The notes under the pieces: model-generated
What the model was told of the DNA's origin: nothing
The model's database searches: none
Seen by the model: only the letters and a program-made list of their open reading frames with translations
Translations under genes and position numbers: made by a program
Part shown: piece after piece, positions 26,464 to 38,303 of the stretch
How positions within the stretch are numbered: position 1 is the stretch's first letter
Layout of the letters: every line of letters begins with the position of its first letter
Source of the DNA: Stratiolaelaps scimitus
Lineage: Eukaryota; Arthropoda; Arachnida; Mesostigmata; Laelapidae
Direction: 5' to 3'
NCBI GenBank assembly: GCA_019614645.1
Contig: JABWDB010000016.1
Coordinates: forward strand, 3,100,001-3,164,000
DNA: 64,000 nt

Positions 26464-27444
26464 CGTTTAGTATTCTGAGAACGCGCGCATTTCGGTGTTC
26501 GCTCTGTGTGATATACAAGAGGCAATATTAAATGATCGATCGTCATCTTGATTTGTCGGGCAAACTTGGCCAAACTAGTAGACATCAAGAATGGTTGTGC
26601 CCAGCGGCGTGATTTATTCTCGACGCGACCCGGTGATATATATATATATATATATGTATATTATGGTACACAATAGTGTATTCTGGTGGTTCCGCATTAT
26701 GTTGCTTGTGCGATATTTTACAAAAACAAAAAAGCTAATGCAGGGTTTCTTCATATTTCTCATCCATTCATTAATCCACTCATTAACTAATCTAGATTCT
26801 AGTTTTTTTTTTCCAGCATGTTGAACGGGTATAAATACGTGCTGGTTCTCGCATCAGACGATTGGTTTGCCGGACATTCTAACAGCAGCAACGGCAGAGC
26901 ATTAATACGTCGTCCCTCCAATTATTATTACTACTACCACGAGTATAATTACTGTTAGCGTTGCTACCACATTTGTTTGATTATTAACTAAAGATAGAGT
27001 TTTCTTTACACGGACGTCCATTGATGATGTTTGCATCAGAAGCACAACGCTATTCTGGTCCATGATTCATAACCTTGGAGTTGAATGCCGAGGGTGTCAC
27101 TTGGTTGAGTCGTTTCTATATTCATGCTTCATCCTGAAGTGAAATATGAATATTATAAAAAAGGGTACATATAATATGAAAAGTGTTTATTGTACATTTG
27201 TGAGGAAAATGTCAACAATGTACATTCACTGCCATATATTTTCTATTATGTCCGAACTGAAAACGTGGCCTGTTTATAGCGAAGTACCGCAGCTACTCGG
27301 ATCTTTTTTTATCAAGTTCTGAAACTCACCGCTCGATTACCGAGCTCAATGTCGATATCATTAAGCGTACTGCCACAGGTATAATTAGTAGAAGTGAGGC
27401 CGGCATATACGGATAACAGCAGAAAATCACCTGGACGAGAGATT

Positions 27445-27484
27445 ATTCTCAGTGTGAATAAACTTCGGAATTCTCAGTGTGAAT
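27445..27484. repeat. Direct repeat, 15 bases
   Basis: ATTCTCAGTGTGAAT occurs at 27445-27459 and 27470-27484. A tandem AACCTGGTT pair follows within 40 bases. Confidence 0.8.
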
Positions 27485-28740
27485 CGAATAGCCTAACCTG
27501 GTTTAACCTGGTTAAATTATTCCCACAAGGCCGCTACAAGCTGATAGCCCATTATGAGAAAATGGATTGTACTATTTACGAGAGGTCATAGCTTAGCTGC
27601 CACTACCAATGGACTCGATATGTATATTCCACTTGTTAGATGCTCAAAAAGCGTTCGTATGCAATACTGCTGTATGAACCTGGTGACCCCATTTTCTCTG
27701 ATTTGTTAAAGGGATCAGAGAACTTTGCACATATAACTATGTGTCAGCGTATGATCTCAACTTGATATCAAGCAGTAGATGCCGCCTCGAATTCGTTTTG
27801 GCCACTGTCAATTGATACATTTCGTGTTCAACATTGAACAATTAGAAACAGCAATAGCAGCAGCATACAGGGTCGCCTGTATTTTCTGCTGAGATCGATG
27901 AATTGGTATTTTATCCACATCATTGTCGTTCGAAAAAGATCTCCCACTCAGAATAGAAGGTGTCCAAGGTAACCTTTTCAGGCAGCGGATGGCCTGCTCC
28001 GTATGATCACGGTAACAAACAAACAAAAAAAACCAGCAAAATATGCAAACAATTCCTTCGCGGCCGTTAACGAGCAGCCTGGATCACCGTGAATTGTTAA
28101 CCCTGCACACGGCCACAATAGAACAATGGGGCCAACAACACAGGCCGCATCTTCACCTTGCACTTGTTAGCTCGGTACGATTGGTAATGACTAAATATTG
28201 TCCGACGTGAAGGTCCTCACAGACATCTGCTTGGTTATTTTGTATATTTCACATCATTTATATAGATATATGGCGTGACACAGGGAGATCCTGTAGAAGC
28301 AGTGGTAAATTTAATATATATACATCTATATATGGAATATTCCTTCCTATTGAACGTAGCGGGGGTGTTTACGTGATCAGACTCGTTTTTCGGGTTTGTC
28401 TGTGTTTTAAGCAGGAGATTAACTCCACGGCAAAGGTTTTAGAATGTAGTGTCCAGATAACTTGACAAGTTAATGTACATCTTAGCGTCACATCTCCTGT
28501 AATCGTTTCCAGTAGTCCATTAAGCATCTATTTGTTCAAACTCGATCTCTGGGCAGCATTCAGATCAAGTGCGCAAAGCAGACTGTCGAAAACATGATCA
28601 GAAGTATAATGATTACAATAGTAGTATCAATAATAAAGATGAACGCGTTCACTTGAAAACCGATCATGCAAAGATAACTGGTTCATACCAAATCGACGTC
28701 CATCTTCCCCACCCCCCTCGTCATCATTACTATCACCATC

Positions 28741-28785
28741 AGTAATAATAATAATAATAATTATTATTATTATTATTATTATTGC
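28741..28785. repeat. (AAT)n/(ATT)n palindromic microsatellite
   Basis: About six AAT units are followed directly by about eight ATT units, so the array is its own inverted repeat. Confidence 0.9.
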
Positions 28786-29116
28786 TATCATCATGATCTA
28801 TCTACAGCACGATCCCGCACGGTTAAAGAGACAAACATTACCAAGATCTACCCGTTTAGAAAATACGTACGACTGACCGGCCGTTATACAGCTATCGCTG
28901 TTACAGCCGGTGGCGGCGGCGGCGCAGGGAGAAAGTCGTGCGCCTCGACACGAGTAGCCGAAACATTTACTCCGACAACTTTCGCATCGCTGTTCACTCT
29001 GCTGCTGCTGCTGCCACCACCGGCTGCTATATTGAGAACAACAAGAACACAAAACAGCTTCAGCAGCAGGAACGCAGGAACGAATAGCTCATCGGGGACC
29101 GGTGTTCAGTCAGAAA

Positions 29117-29470
29117 ATGACAAGCGAATCGCGGTTAAATCTGAGGCAGCTAGCTCCCATAATGCTACCCATCGATGATCCTCTTGGCAATGCTCCGAAT
29201 GGAGGAGGACGGCTCACAGACCTGCTGCTGTTGCTGCTGCTGCTAAGAATAGAGCTAACACTAAATCCTTCTCGCCGCGAAATTGCACCGCGCGCCGTTT
29301 TGAGCAGCGCCCATCAACGTCTTGGTGAGGTGACGGTGGCAGTGGTCGCGGAACCATTGATGACGATAGCGCGCGCGCGCGCGCCGAGAGCGAGAGAGAG
29401 AAGAGGAGCCCAGCCTTTACATCGGGGTCGAAGAATGGAACATGTTCAGTTTGGATCAGTCTTGGTTTAA
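29117..29470 (+). CDS. Candidate ORF in GC-rich island, 117 codons
   Basis: The ATG follows AGAAA, a strong arthropod initiation context. The first 35 residues are of normal complexity (MTSESRLNLRQLAPIM and on). A Leu run from CTG repeats follows, then RIELTLNPSRRE and an Arg/Ala-rich tail read through a GC dinucleotide run. GTGAGG at 29325 is a fair 5' splice site, so a real exon might be 29117-29324 and the Arg-rich tail intronic. No domain is recognised. Confidence 0.25.
   Translation: MTSESRLNLRQLAPIMLPIDDPLGNAPNGGGRLTDLLLLLLLLRIELTLNPSRREIAPRAVLSSAHQRLGEVTVAVVAEPLMTIARARAPRARERRGAQPLHRGRRMEHVQFGSVLV
29369..29384. repeat. (GC)8 dinucleotide run
   Basis: An alternating GC run directly ahead of GA repeats, inside the GC-rich island. 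Alternating GC is the classic Z-DNA-forming sequence. Confidence 0.85.
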
Positions 29471-32400
29471 CCCTGCAACGAGATCACTTGCCATCCGCGT
29501 ATCGTCGTACCTCGTGCTGTTTGCAGATGGCTGTATAAACGACTGTTGACAGTTTGGATGTGGTCAGAAAGCGGCGGTTTTTTGTTGTTGTTCTATGACC
29601 GCGAGAAAAGCACGAGTAGATGCGAGCCAGCGGTGATCCATAGAGGGGAGTCAAAGGTGAAGCTGGAACACATTGACGCGCTGCCAGATGAGGGATCGTG
29701 TCAGGCCGCAATATCGAACAAGGCAAGGCAGAACAACGAGAAGAACTGAAATAGATCATTAGATCAGATCGCGTACACTGAATGAATGCTGAGCTTCGTC
29801 TCGGATATCGTGATCTTTTTACGCCCGCCCGATCTTGATCAACTTGAAATCGGTCGGAACACCGAAATAGCTACGTACAGCGCGGTCTCCGTGAGAGATT
29901 CAATTTAACGAGCACAGCAACCGATTCACTCGATCCGAGGGAAGTTATACCCGCGCACAGATATGGCTAACGATAATGATGTACGTTTGGTGAACAACAA
30001 ACCTTACGCATTTTAGTAGGATACACTTGTTGGCCAGCTTAGATAAAATAAATAATGGTTCCCAGCAGTACAAATGTCCAAGATAGAACATAGGGGTCGC
30101 GAGATTCGACAATGGTCAACGATCATACGTTTGATACATCCGAATTTGGAGGATGTACTCGAGAAAGGTATGGATTTTTTTTTTTGATTCAATTACGAAA
30201 TTAGGACGGTTCACTTTTGTCAAGATTGCTATTAGTGTGTTAGAGTGGATCGATTCCGTCGATTTAGAACAGTTCTTATAACTCCGCCGTTACGGGAAAT
30301 AATTACTTTTGAGGGTGCGTCTTGATAAGCTATCACGGTTCCACGTAATCGCATATATTGAGTTGCAAATGTTTCGTATTTCTATATTAATACGAGTAAT
30401 AATGAGCCAACTACTTCCTAGATTTCTTCACGCTTCGATAAAATTCAATAAAACCGGATGTAATTCAACTTAAATTTTTTAATACACTTCGTTCTGGCCC
30501 CACGCACAATAATCTCTTAATCTCTCGTCATCCACGAAGTGGGCTTCAGCGAAGTCGACAAGCTATTGTTGTCATAATTCCATTACGACAACGATATTGA
30601 TGCTCACAATTAGCTATAATAGAGGGTTCCGCTGGAACGGGGAGACTCTCATTGGGTTTGAAGCGGCGCGTCAATATTCCCGCTTGTATCCACTTAATCA
30701 CTAAGTCACTAATAACAGCGAGTAAGTCGAACTGATGGCCTGTGGAAATCACGTTCGACACTACGGCAAACACAACCCACACGTATTTTTCTGTACGCAG
30801 TTCTAAGCATATACGTGCGTATATATATATATATATATATATATGCGTGCACCACCATAATGGCTACTAGTATTGCTGCTGTTTCAGCCGTTGATGATCC
30901 TGCCGCTGCAGAGATTGTTGGGGGGCTTCGATCAATCGGAAGTTTTCTTCGTAGTTGTACTTTTTTTGGCACACCGTATTTTTGGCAACACTATCCCGTT
31001 GTTTTTCACACCGACGCCCCGCGAAAGTCTACGATACAACTGGGACTTTAATAACAACCGAATAACTGATCCACGTCCGAAGAGACTATCGCATCGCGTA
31101 CACAAAAGCGATTCGAACGGCTTATATATATATATATATATAATATATATATTTATTCATTTCATTCTGGCTGTCATTTGTCTGCTGGGATGTCCAACTA
31201 TATATGTACAATAATAGAAAGCATGTGTTAGCGTATGATGGACGTGCCGGTGTTTGTGTGCACATATGATGTTGTATATAACAGATTTAGCGTTTTTTCC
31301 CTCAAATACAAAAAATAGCGTTGGCGATAACACGCCGATGTTTGCTTCTCACCTAAACGATTCGTGGGCGGGCACGCGCACGCACAGGTAAACTCAGTGA
31401 TACAGTGTGTTAGTAATTGATAGGTGCTGTAAGGCCCGTTGACCAATCAGCAATTGCCGAGACAAGGCGAGAGAGAGAGAGAGTTGTTTACGAAATACAT
31501 TTGGTGTTACACATCGAAAAATTGGTATTTAGATGCGTTCTTTAGTGAATGATACTCTTTCAAGACCACTCAGCTTTTCTACTGGCTGCAGCGTAGACAA
31601 TCGTCGCGTAGAAAGATCGAATCGCTCTCTACTGCAGAACCTGTTTTCAACCCATTTCGTTTCTCGGCAAAAAAGTCTGCTCACATTTCTTGGCTGCTAG
31701 CGTGACCCCATCTGAGCGCATGCAGTACTCTTGAGGAAAATATGTTGAAGAAGGGGTTGTCATTGAGCTCTACGAAAAGCTGATCACTTCTTCAGTTCAC
31801 AAATGATGCGAGAAAATGCTTATACGGTCCGATAGATGTCAACATTGTGTCCATCTGCTTCCAAGGTTCAGACCCACAACAAATTCGAAACCAGACATAG
31901 AGGCAATGCAAAAAGGGGAACACCTATCATATCATCACTCGTCAGAATACGCTTTCAGACCTTCTCCAGTGGAGTTAAGCTAAACGTATGAGTTCTGCCG
32001 CATTGCTACTGTCAATTAGGTATTCTAATTCAGTGTTAGGGATGTCGCATAGTCGAATTCGTCTATCAATTCCTCATTTTATCGTTGTTCATTCTATATT
32101 TATTAAGCAAAATCTATCATTTTGAACATTAGCTTATGAATGATGTACGCATCGTGCACAACTTCAACCATGGCTTGCTTTCGAAGCTCGCTAATGGGTC
32201 ATCGGATAGGTACATACAGATGAGAGTTACAGATTGTGCCACTCATATTACATAGCTATTAACTAATTGTACCCTACACGAGACGTGGACATCACGAAAA
32301 CGCTGTACGCTCGGCGGAGGAATACGGTCTAGAAACAGATATGTAGTCGTTGGGATTAGATTTCACAGCTAGGCGTACACTTGAGAGCAAACATCAGTTT

Positions 32401-32912
32401 GAGGTACACCGGCTCTCTGATGCGGCCCGTTTAGAACATTGCTTCTTTGTGAGGCCCTCGTTGACGTTGTTGAAAATCATCTAACCGCGAAGTTTAAAAT
32501 GACATGCACACAAGCAGTCGCATGAGACCGTGAGGAATCACGTAGTCCGCCAAATGTCGAGGAAAATAACAGTTAGAAGGTGAACTCGCACCATGGTGTA
32601 AGGACAGACCCTGACACGAGTGGAAATAATCTCACCCTAAATCCCTAGCTGTTAATTATTGAACATTGGTATGTTACAGATATTTCGACAGACCCCAAAT
32701 TGCTTTTTGGCTGAGTAAAGACCGATCGTTGAGGCCGCTTAACCCTGGTCTCATTAACACGTGCAAGATACGCTGTTGCGCTTTCCAGCCCATGTTCGCG
32801 CGTACACCTTTTATTACTTTCTTCGTTAACATCTGCCACATATTATGATTGATTTAAGCTTGACTTCTTCCGAATACACTGCTAGAGCCGGATAACTTAA
32901 GAGGACACACCT

Positions 32913-33021
32913 AGTAAATTTCCCGGGAAACATTGCACAACGTCCACGGTACAACTGCTTTCGGTACTGCTACATAAAACGGACCCCTTTATATGCAAAT
33001 GTGTAACAGTAGGGATTGAAC
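32913..33021 (-). mobile_element. tRNA-derived SINE, copy 2, 5'-truncated
   Basis: This copy lies on the minus strand. It keeps the shared tail AGTAAATTTCCCGGG (32913-32927), the body block ACGGTACAACTGCTTTCGG (32946-32964), and a degraded B box (agggattgaac near 33011-33021). Similarity stops there and an eight-T run follows, so the tRNA-like A-box half is missing. Loss of the 5' part fits incomplete reverse transcription from the 3' end, which is known for SINEs. It could also be a later deletion. Confidence 0.7.
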
Positions 33022-33175
33022 GGTTTTTTTTATTTGTTTTTGGTGAAGGATATTTTCTTCAAACGCACGGACAGCACCAGCAGGCTTCTAGTCTTCATAA
33101 AAGTGGACAGAGCCAGTACAAGCGGGTCGACGTTGATGACAAAATGCCTTTACCTGCTAAAACCACCATCCTCTG

Positions 33176-33273
33176 CTGAGAGTCTATTTAAGCTGCCCTG
33201 AGAATCTATTTAAGCCCTCGAGATGGAAGTTATGCTCTCATCCTCCGCTGAGAGCATAACTTCGATCTCGAGG
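33176..33273. repeat. Direct duplication followed by a 25-bp hairpin
   Basis: CTGAGAGTCTATTTAAGC (33176-33193) is repeated with one change at 33198-33215. A hairpin follows with 25-base arms (33216-33240 and 33249-33273), one mismatch and an 8-base loop (TCCTCCGC). A segment resembling CATCCTCTGCTGAGAG occurs both before the duplication and inside the hairpin. The stem is long enough for a miRNA-like precursor, although the loop is short. Confidence 0.85.
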
Positions 33274-33389
33274 CAAGGTGTGTAACTGCTCCAGTTAGTG
33301 TTCTATAGCTGGCTGCCTTAATCCTCTATGACTACATTTTGCTTCCGCATTGGGGGTTCTGTCCGGGGACGCTTGGTCACCCAAAGCCC

Positions 33390-33453
33390 GGCCTATGGGG
33401 ATCGACCCTGTGAGATACTTACATCCGTCAAAGCGATGTCTATCGTATAGGCC
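33390..33453 (-). other. tRNA-like remnant with paired ends
   Basis: The first and last seven bases (GGCCTAT and ATAGGCC) pair perfectly, like an acceptor stem. A B-box-like GGGTCGATCCCC lies at the expected 3' place. The T loop is one base short and the D and anticodon arms do not fold cleanly. This could be a decayed tRNA or SINE head, or chance. Confidence 0.2.
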
Positions 33454-36276
33454 TCTAGGAAGCGCCTCATCTTATAGAAGCTATTGGGGTGTAACGGCGA
33501 TAATTTCTAATCGAGTTCAATTGGTCACTTTCATATCCAATAAAAAATTACTCCGTATCACCAAAAACCCCCTTATTGATTTAACCTTTATCAGCGCCGT
33601 CTTCGTCGTTACAGCCGATTTAGTCGACGTTGACCATGCACAATGAGCTGTCAAAAAATCGAAACGAAAACGTATCCTTCTATTTTCGTTTGAAGCAATC
33701 CTGAATGGATTTGTCTGTTTTTCCCGTCATTTCCCGGTTGACGGTCCCCTGAAAACGACAGGTCCTTAAGGTCCAACTCGGGTTGGTGTCCAACGGAAAT
33801 AGACACCACTGCTCATCTCCCTGCAAAAACACTCGTCTTTACATCCTTCCCTTCCCCGGCCTTCATCTATTTCTGCTTCTGCTTAGCTAAGTGCTACTTG
33901 CACGTGTGACACTATAATATCGCCTCTATTTCGTTTCTGCTGGACGCTATACTGTGTTCCTGCCGCGTTTCTGCTGGCGGCCTGTAACGGCCTATCCGCT
34001 CCCAACTCCCAAAAGTATAACCCAGTTTATCGTGCGTGGGTATTCTCGCAAGCGCACGCTCAACAGCGGCAGCAACAACAACAACGATAACAGCAACGTC
34101 AAACGTAGCAACATAAACGAAACAGCGTGAGCGCCAGCGGTTGCTCTGGTGGCCGCTCGAAGCGGTGATGACAAAGCCGCCGCCGAAATAGCGCCAAGAG
34201 TTTATATTTTCCTCATCTTAGCATTCGTTTTTTTTTCTCATTATCCACAATGAATGAAATATACTTCAATGCATGCATACATCAGTTGTGTCTGCTGCTG
34301 CTGTTGCCACCACTACTAGTGCTGCTTGAAATGGCGGCGATCCTTGTTGTTGTTGCTGTTGTTTTTGTACCGTCGATGTTGGTAGACTCTCCTCGTACAC
34401 AGACGAATAATGCTGTTGCCGCCATCATCATAACCATTAATATCAAGACGCATAGCAAACGATAGTCAATTATGATGGGTAAAAAGCTTAAGTGCAAATG
34501 CTTACTTGTTTCACAATATATATATATATATATAATATAATATTTATATATTGCATTGACACATTGCTCTATTCTATTATCATAATGAGATAAGCATCAT
34601 ACATTTATTTATAGGGGTGAGACCCAAATGAGTATTATAATCATTATTATGTCTTGTTATTATTATGAGCAACTTATGGCAGCATTGTAGCATTTCGAGT
34701 TCAAGATGCGGACCTAGATATTTTATCTGTGTATAGAGTGTGGCAACCTTGTATATAATTTGTCTATAACACGAATATTACTGGACCACAAGGCGGGCAA
34801 GCGAATGTTAGCCAGACGCAGCTGAAAATATCAACGATTGAATGTGAACAGAAGTCGAGAACATGTGCCCACATTTTTGATCTTTCCGTAAGTAACGTAA
34901 GTTTCAGTAAAATATAAGGTTTGAAGAAACTGAGAAAAATCACGGGGTATCTATCTATTCTATATATATATAAGACCTTCAATTAAAGTCAAATGGAACA
35001 AAGCAATGATAAATAGTATATTAAAAGAACATTGTTATATTGTCGCTGAACGCTCTGCTGCAACAACATCGAGCCATCGCCCAGGGCATCTGCAAATCTC
35101 CGTAAACGAGCGTATTCACATGTACACCAAACACAAACGTCCACTCACAACCTAACAACATGAATCGAAATCACAAACGATGATTCATTCTAGGTGATTC
35201 CCTTGTGAGCGAGGACATGTGGAATCAGCCCTAGTCACGAATGTGTCCAACAATTCAAAAGGATCTGATGAGGTGTAACATACAGTGTTAAGCCTACGAG
35301 AGCACTTTGGCTATGCAAACAGCATTTTTTTGTCCCGTTGCCAAATAAACCGGGGCTATGTGTATCTCGTACGTTCGTGGCGGAAACGCGAATCGGTGAA
35401 TCTGGATCGAGAGCAAATTTGCCGCTGGCAAAAATTCTAGATCCTGACTTAAGTACTTAAGCCCTCGGCTGCACTCCTTTTCGAAACAAAACATTGTCTG
35501 TATTGTAACACATTGTTTTTTAGAATTCTGACGATTCCAAGTCTCGTCCGTTTCGCTTCGATAAAATGCGTTTCGGCTCGTGGTGATAGCGTGACAAATT
35601 TGAAAAGTACTCTGCGAGGCGGACTTCGGTGAACGGGAGAGAAGCGAAAGTCCTGGGTGCATTTTATCGGAAAGAGCGCGTTCGAGAAGTGGAAAATATC
35701 AGTTGTCCCTTATTAAGAAAACAGGGAGGTTGATAGTTGTTCATGGGTCGCCTAGTAATTAACAACTGTCAGCATAGTCCTTCTTAACTACACTGCGACA
35801 GCTGGCCTATTGTCCATCAAGTATTATATGGTTTTACCCTGTACCTCGAGGGATTCGTTGTGGCAAACGAATGTCACCTTGAGTTACATATGATCTGCAC
35901 TCGGCAGTTGATCGTCGAAGATTCGTGCCGACGCGCAGGGCGATACCGTCTACTAAAAGCTTTAATTAATTAACATGCTCAGTAGAAGGAGGAGGGAACA
36001 AGGCGTTTACGTCATGCAGCCATATTAACATCGAGGTGACGCTTATTGCTCCCCCTTACCCCCGTGACAGTATCTTTTGATTTTTGCAAGGACATATTTA
36101 TGACAGAAGGTTATAAAAGAAAAGAAGATTTGTAGCATATATTATTTGATATGAGATTAACTTCCCTGCGACGTCCGCAAGCCATACAACTCTAGGAAAG
36201 CATAGTATTTTATCGATCGCCTGTTATATTTCACTGAAAGCAAATCCTGCTTCAGGTTTTAGCCTGTCTTTCATGT

Positions 36277-36301
36277 GTATATATATATATATATATATAT
36301 A
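36277..36301. repeat. (TA)n microsatellite
   Basis: A pure AT run. Similar shorter runs occur at about 1954-1985, 14793-14810, 22194-22226, 23037-23056, 26636-26656, 30820-30844, 31125-31152, 34517-34548, 55499-55530 and 56407-56433. Confidence 0.9.
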
Positions 36302-37263
36302 CTGTGTGTTATTTAACATAGAAAAGTTCGGTCAATAAGCGCCATAACCGGTAGCGCGATCTCGTCGGCTCAGTCGTGCAGCTTATAGCATGACGCAAGT
36401 ATACAGTTGAACGAATGCGCTAATACAATTGATTAGAATTATGTTGATTTCAAAATTATTTATTAACGCTAATTCATCGTCGGTATAGTAGTACAATAAT
36501 AGTATTATTATAATTATTACCATCACCATCATCATAACTATCCTTATGATTTTTCCGAGTTCCAAAATCGAATAATATCCGGTTCTTTCCACCACTATGG
36601 ATTCATTTCTCGGCCCCAATATCCGAAACGTCTATAACATATTGTTTACATACATGTATAATATATATGTAAATACGGATTTAAATTTGTGATCCACGTT
36701 TGCAAGGCGAACATCAACAACCAGCATCTGCCTCGCCAGACTGGAGCAATGAGCTTCCCTTTTCTTTCGAGCAAATATATATATATATGATTATAAACTC
36801 AAAGTACAACAATGGGACTACGGCATCGCATAGCGTCGTTAACGTTTAAAGCGCGCCAGCTGTTTAACTTTCATTTGTTGCATAGATATGGTAGACTCAC
36901 TGCATCTAGTCCACGTAAGCAAACGTGTCGCACAGAGTGATCTGTCTGTCTTGATTATCATATGAACAGTAGAAATAGGCAGAGAACATCTATATGCCTT
37001 GGGCCGCTGCATCAACTATAGCAGACGTCGTCGTCGTTGTCAGCAACTTCCGGTTAGCGGATAATTTGCAATCGGGGGCGGGACCGTGTCTTCAACGATC
37101 TACAAACGTGAATGTCGACGCGGATGGCGTCGCGAAGCGCAAAAAAAAAACAACAACCGCGCTTAGTACGCTTGTCTAGTGCCGCCCGATTTGGTGGAGA
37201 TCTCGCATAGTTTTCTAGTACGCTGTGCCCCTTAACGTACGTTCGAATTGTTGTGAGACTTGA

Positions 37264-37390
37264 ATGAACCGGCGAACGCTGCTGCTCGCGTTACTGCTAA
37301 TGTGTGGCCACATGTGTCTGTGTCAGCATTCGCTAGAGAGGCAGCGACGCCACATCAACATCCGATTATCGTCTCCCGATTATCATTCAC
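37264..37390 (+). CDS. Candidate first coding exon with signal peptide
   Basis: A 43-codon ATG frame starts MNRRTLLLALLLMCGHM and has the build of a secretory signal peptide: a positive N-region (RR), a nine-residue hydrophobic core, then small and Cys residues before a likely cut ahead of QHS. A basic stretch (RQRR) follows. The frame meets TAG at 37393-37395, but GTTAGT at 37391-37396, an acceptable 5' splice site, comes just before, so the sequence may be an exon ending in phase 1. Unlike most frames here, it does not come from a simple repeat. It could be the start of a secreted protein or neuropeptide precursor. No family is recognised. Confidence 0.35.
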
Positions 37391-38200
37391 GTTAGTATTA
37401 TCATTATGACGATAACAATAGTAGCAATGCTTGTTGCTGCTGATACTGTGTGATGGTGGTGGTGATGAAACTGATCGGAACGATACTCGGCGTGCGTCCA
37501 TACTGCATCAATGTTGTAAGTACTTATACACGCTTGCATACGTTGGAAAGAGCCGATCGAAGCAGATGCGAGGTTTGGAATCAAATGTGAAACACTATGA
37601 GCGTAAGAGTGTAGCTCGAAGGAGCGTCCGTTCCCAGCGGACGATGATTGGCAATCAACGATTTTGCCGAATTCGGGTACTCGCGTGTTTGAGTCTGGTA
37701 GAAAAAAGGGATCAAGTGAGGAGGGGAACATTAACGGAAATGGAAAGCATTGCACTCGGAAATAATTCCACATCATTGCGGGGCGTATCACGACTCGCCG
37801 GGAGGCGGGCAGCCAGATAGACGGGTCTTATAAATACATGAACGCCGCGAATAATTCGTGTGATTCCTATACTATGATTATGATTTTTGTGTTTTTGTCA
37901 TTTTCTTCAATAGTATCTGGTATACGGGTAGAACAGGCACGGGTCCCGATGACCAAATTCAATTAGCGAATGAGATTCACAGTGGCAGATTCGCAATGTA
38001 GTCATTGTTTATGAGCGAGCCCGAGTCGAACCACGGGTCGTTGGTTTGCCCGGTCACTGTCCTATAACCTCCCAAACCTTTTTGAGTCTTATAGGGACCG
38101 TTAATATCGTTGACGAATAAATCAAATAAAGATAATATACAATTTATTTCTCTCTGCCAGTACAAAACATCTATAGACATGTTTACAGTGAGTTTATTCA

Positions 38201-38303
38201 ATGCGTTTTTTTGGAAAACAACTGCTGCTGCTGATTGTCTTGAATGTGGTAACAGGACTATACCTGGCTGGCTGTTCTCTGCCTGGGGCGGCCGATTGCT
38301 CAT
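38201..38303 (+). CDS. Candidate signal-peptide exon, possibly spliced to 38408
   Basis: The frame starts at an ATG and reads MRFFGKQLLLLIVLNVV, then a small-residue region with SLPGAADC. This is a convincing signal peptide with likely cleavage near GAA. GTAAAA at 38304 may be a donor. A strong acceptor, TTTTTCATTTTACAG, ends at 38407. Together they would define an intron of 104 bases, a normal size for an arthropod. Splicing in phase 1 gives about 23 more residues (EAPSIPFVALPEF) and then TGA at 38478. Read unspliced, the frame runs on to 38527 for 108 codons. No domain is recognised. Confidence 0.3.

Larger units (their letters stand above)
23900..28670. other. No supported gene; AT-rich spacer
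   Basis: TG repeat near 23938, several TA runs, a palindromic TA block at 26290, a perfect hairpin at 26436 and a direct repeat at 27445. Frames of 117-140 codons on the minus strand near 25000 and 25700 are within chance and show no domain. Confidence 0.5.
29480..36980. other. No supported gene; SINE copy 2 and hairpin module
   Basis: AT-rich with TA runs at 30820, 31125, 34517 and 36277, a CAA/CTG-rich patch at 34050-34400, the truncated SINE and the duplicated hairpin module. A minus-strand ATG frame of 122 codons (35294-35662) has normal complexity but no recognisable domain or splice context. Confidence 0.5.

Noticed and set aside
28798..29052. Minus-strand Cys-rich frame suggestive of a cystine-knot or toxin-like peptide
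   Set aside because: Cys spacing fits no family I know, the Gln run is CAG repeat, and the opposite strand is also open through the same GC-rich stretch.
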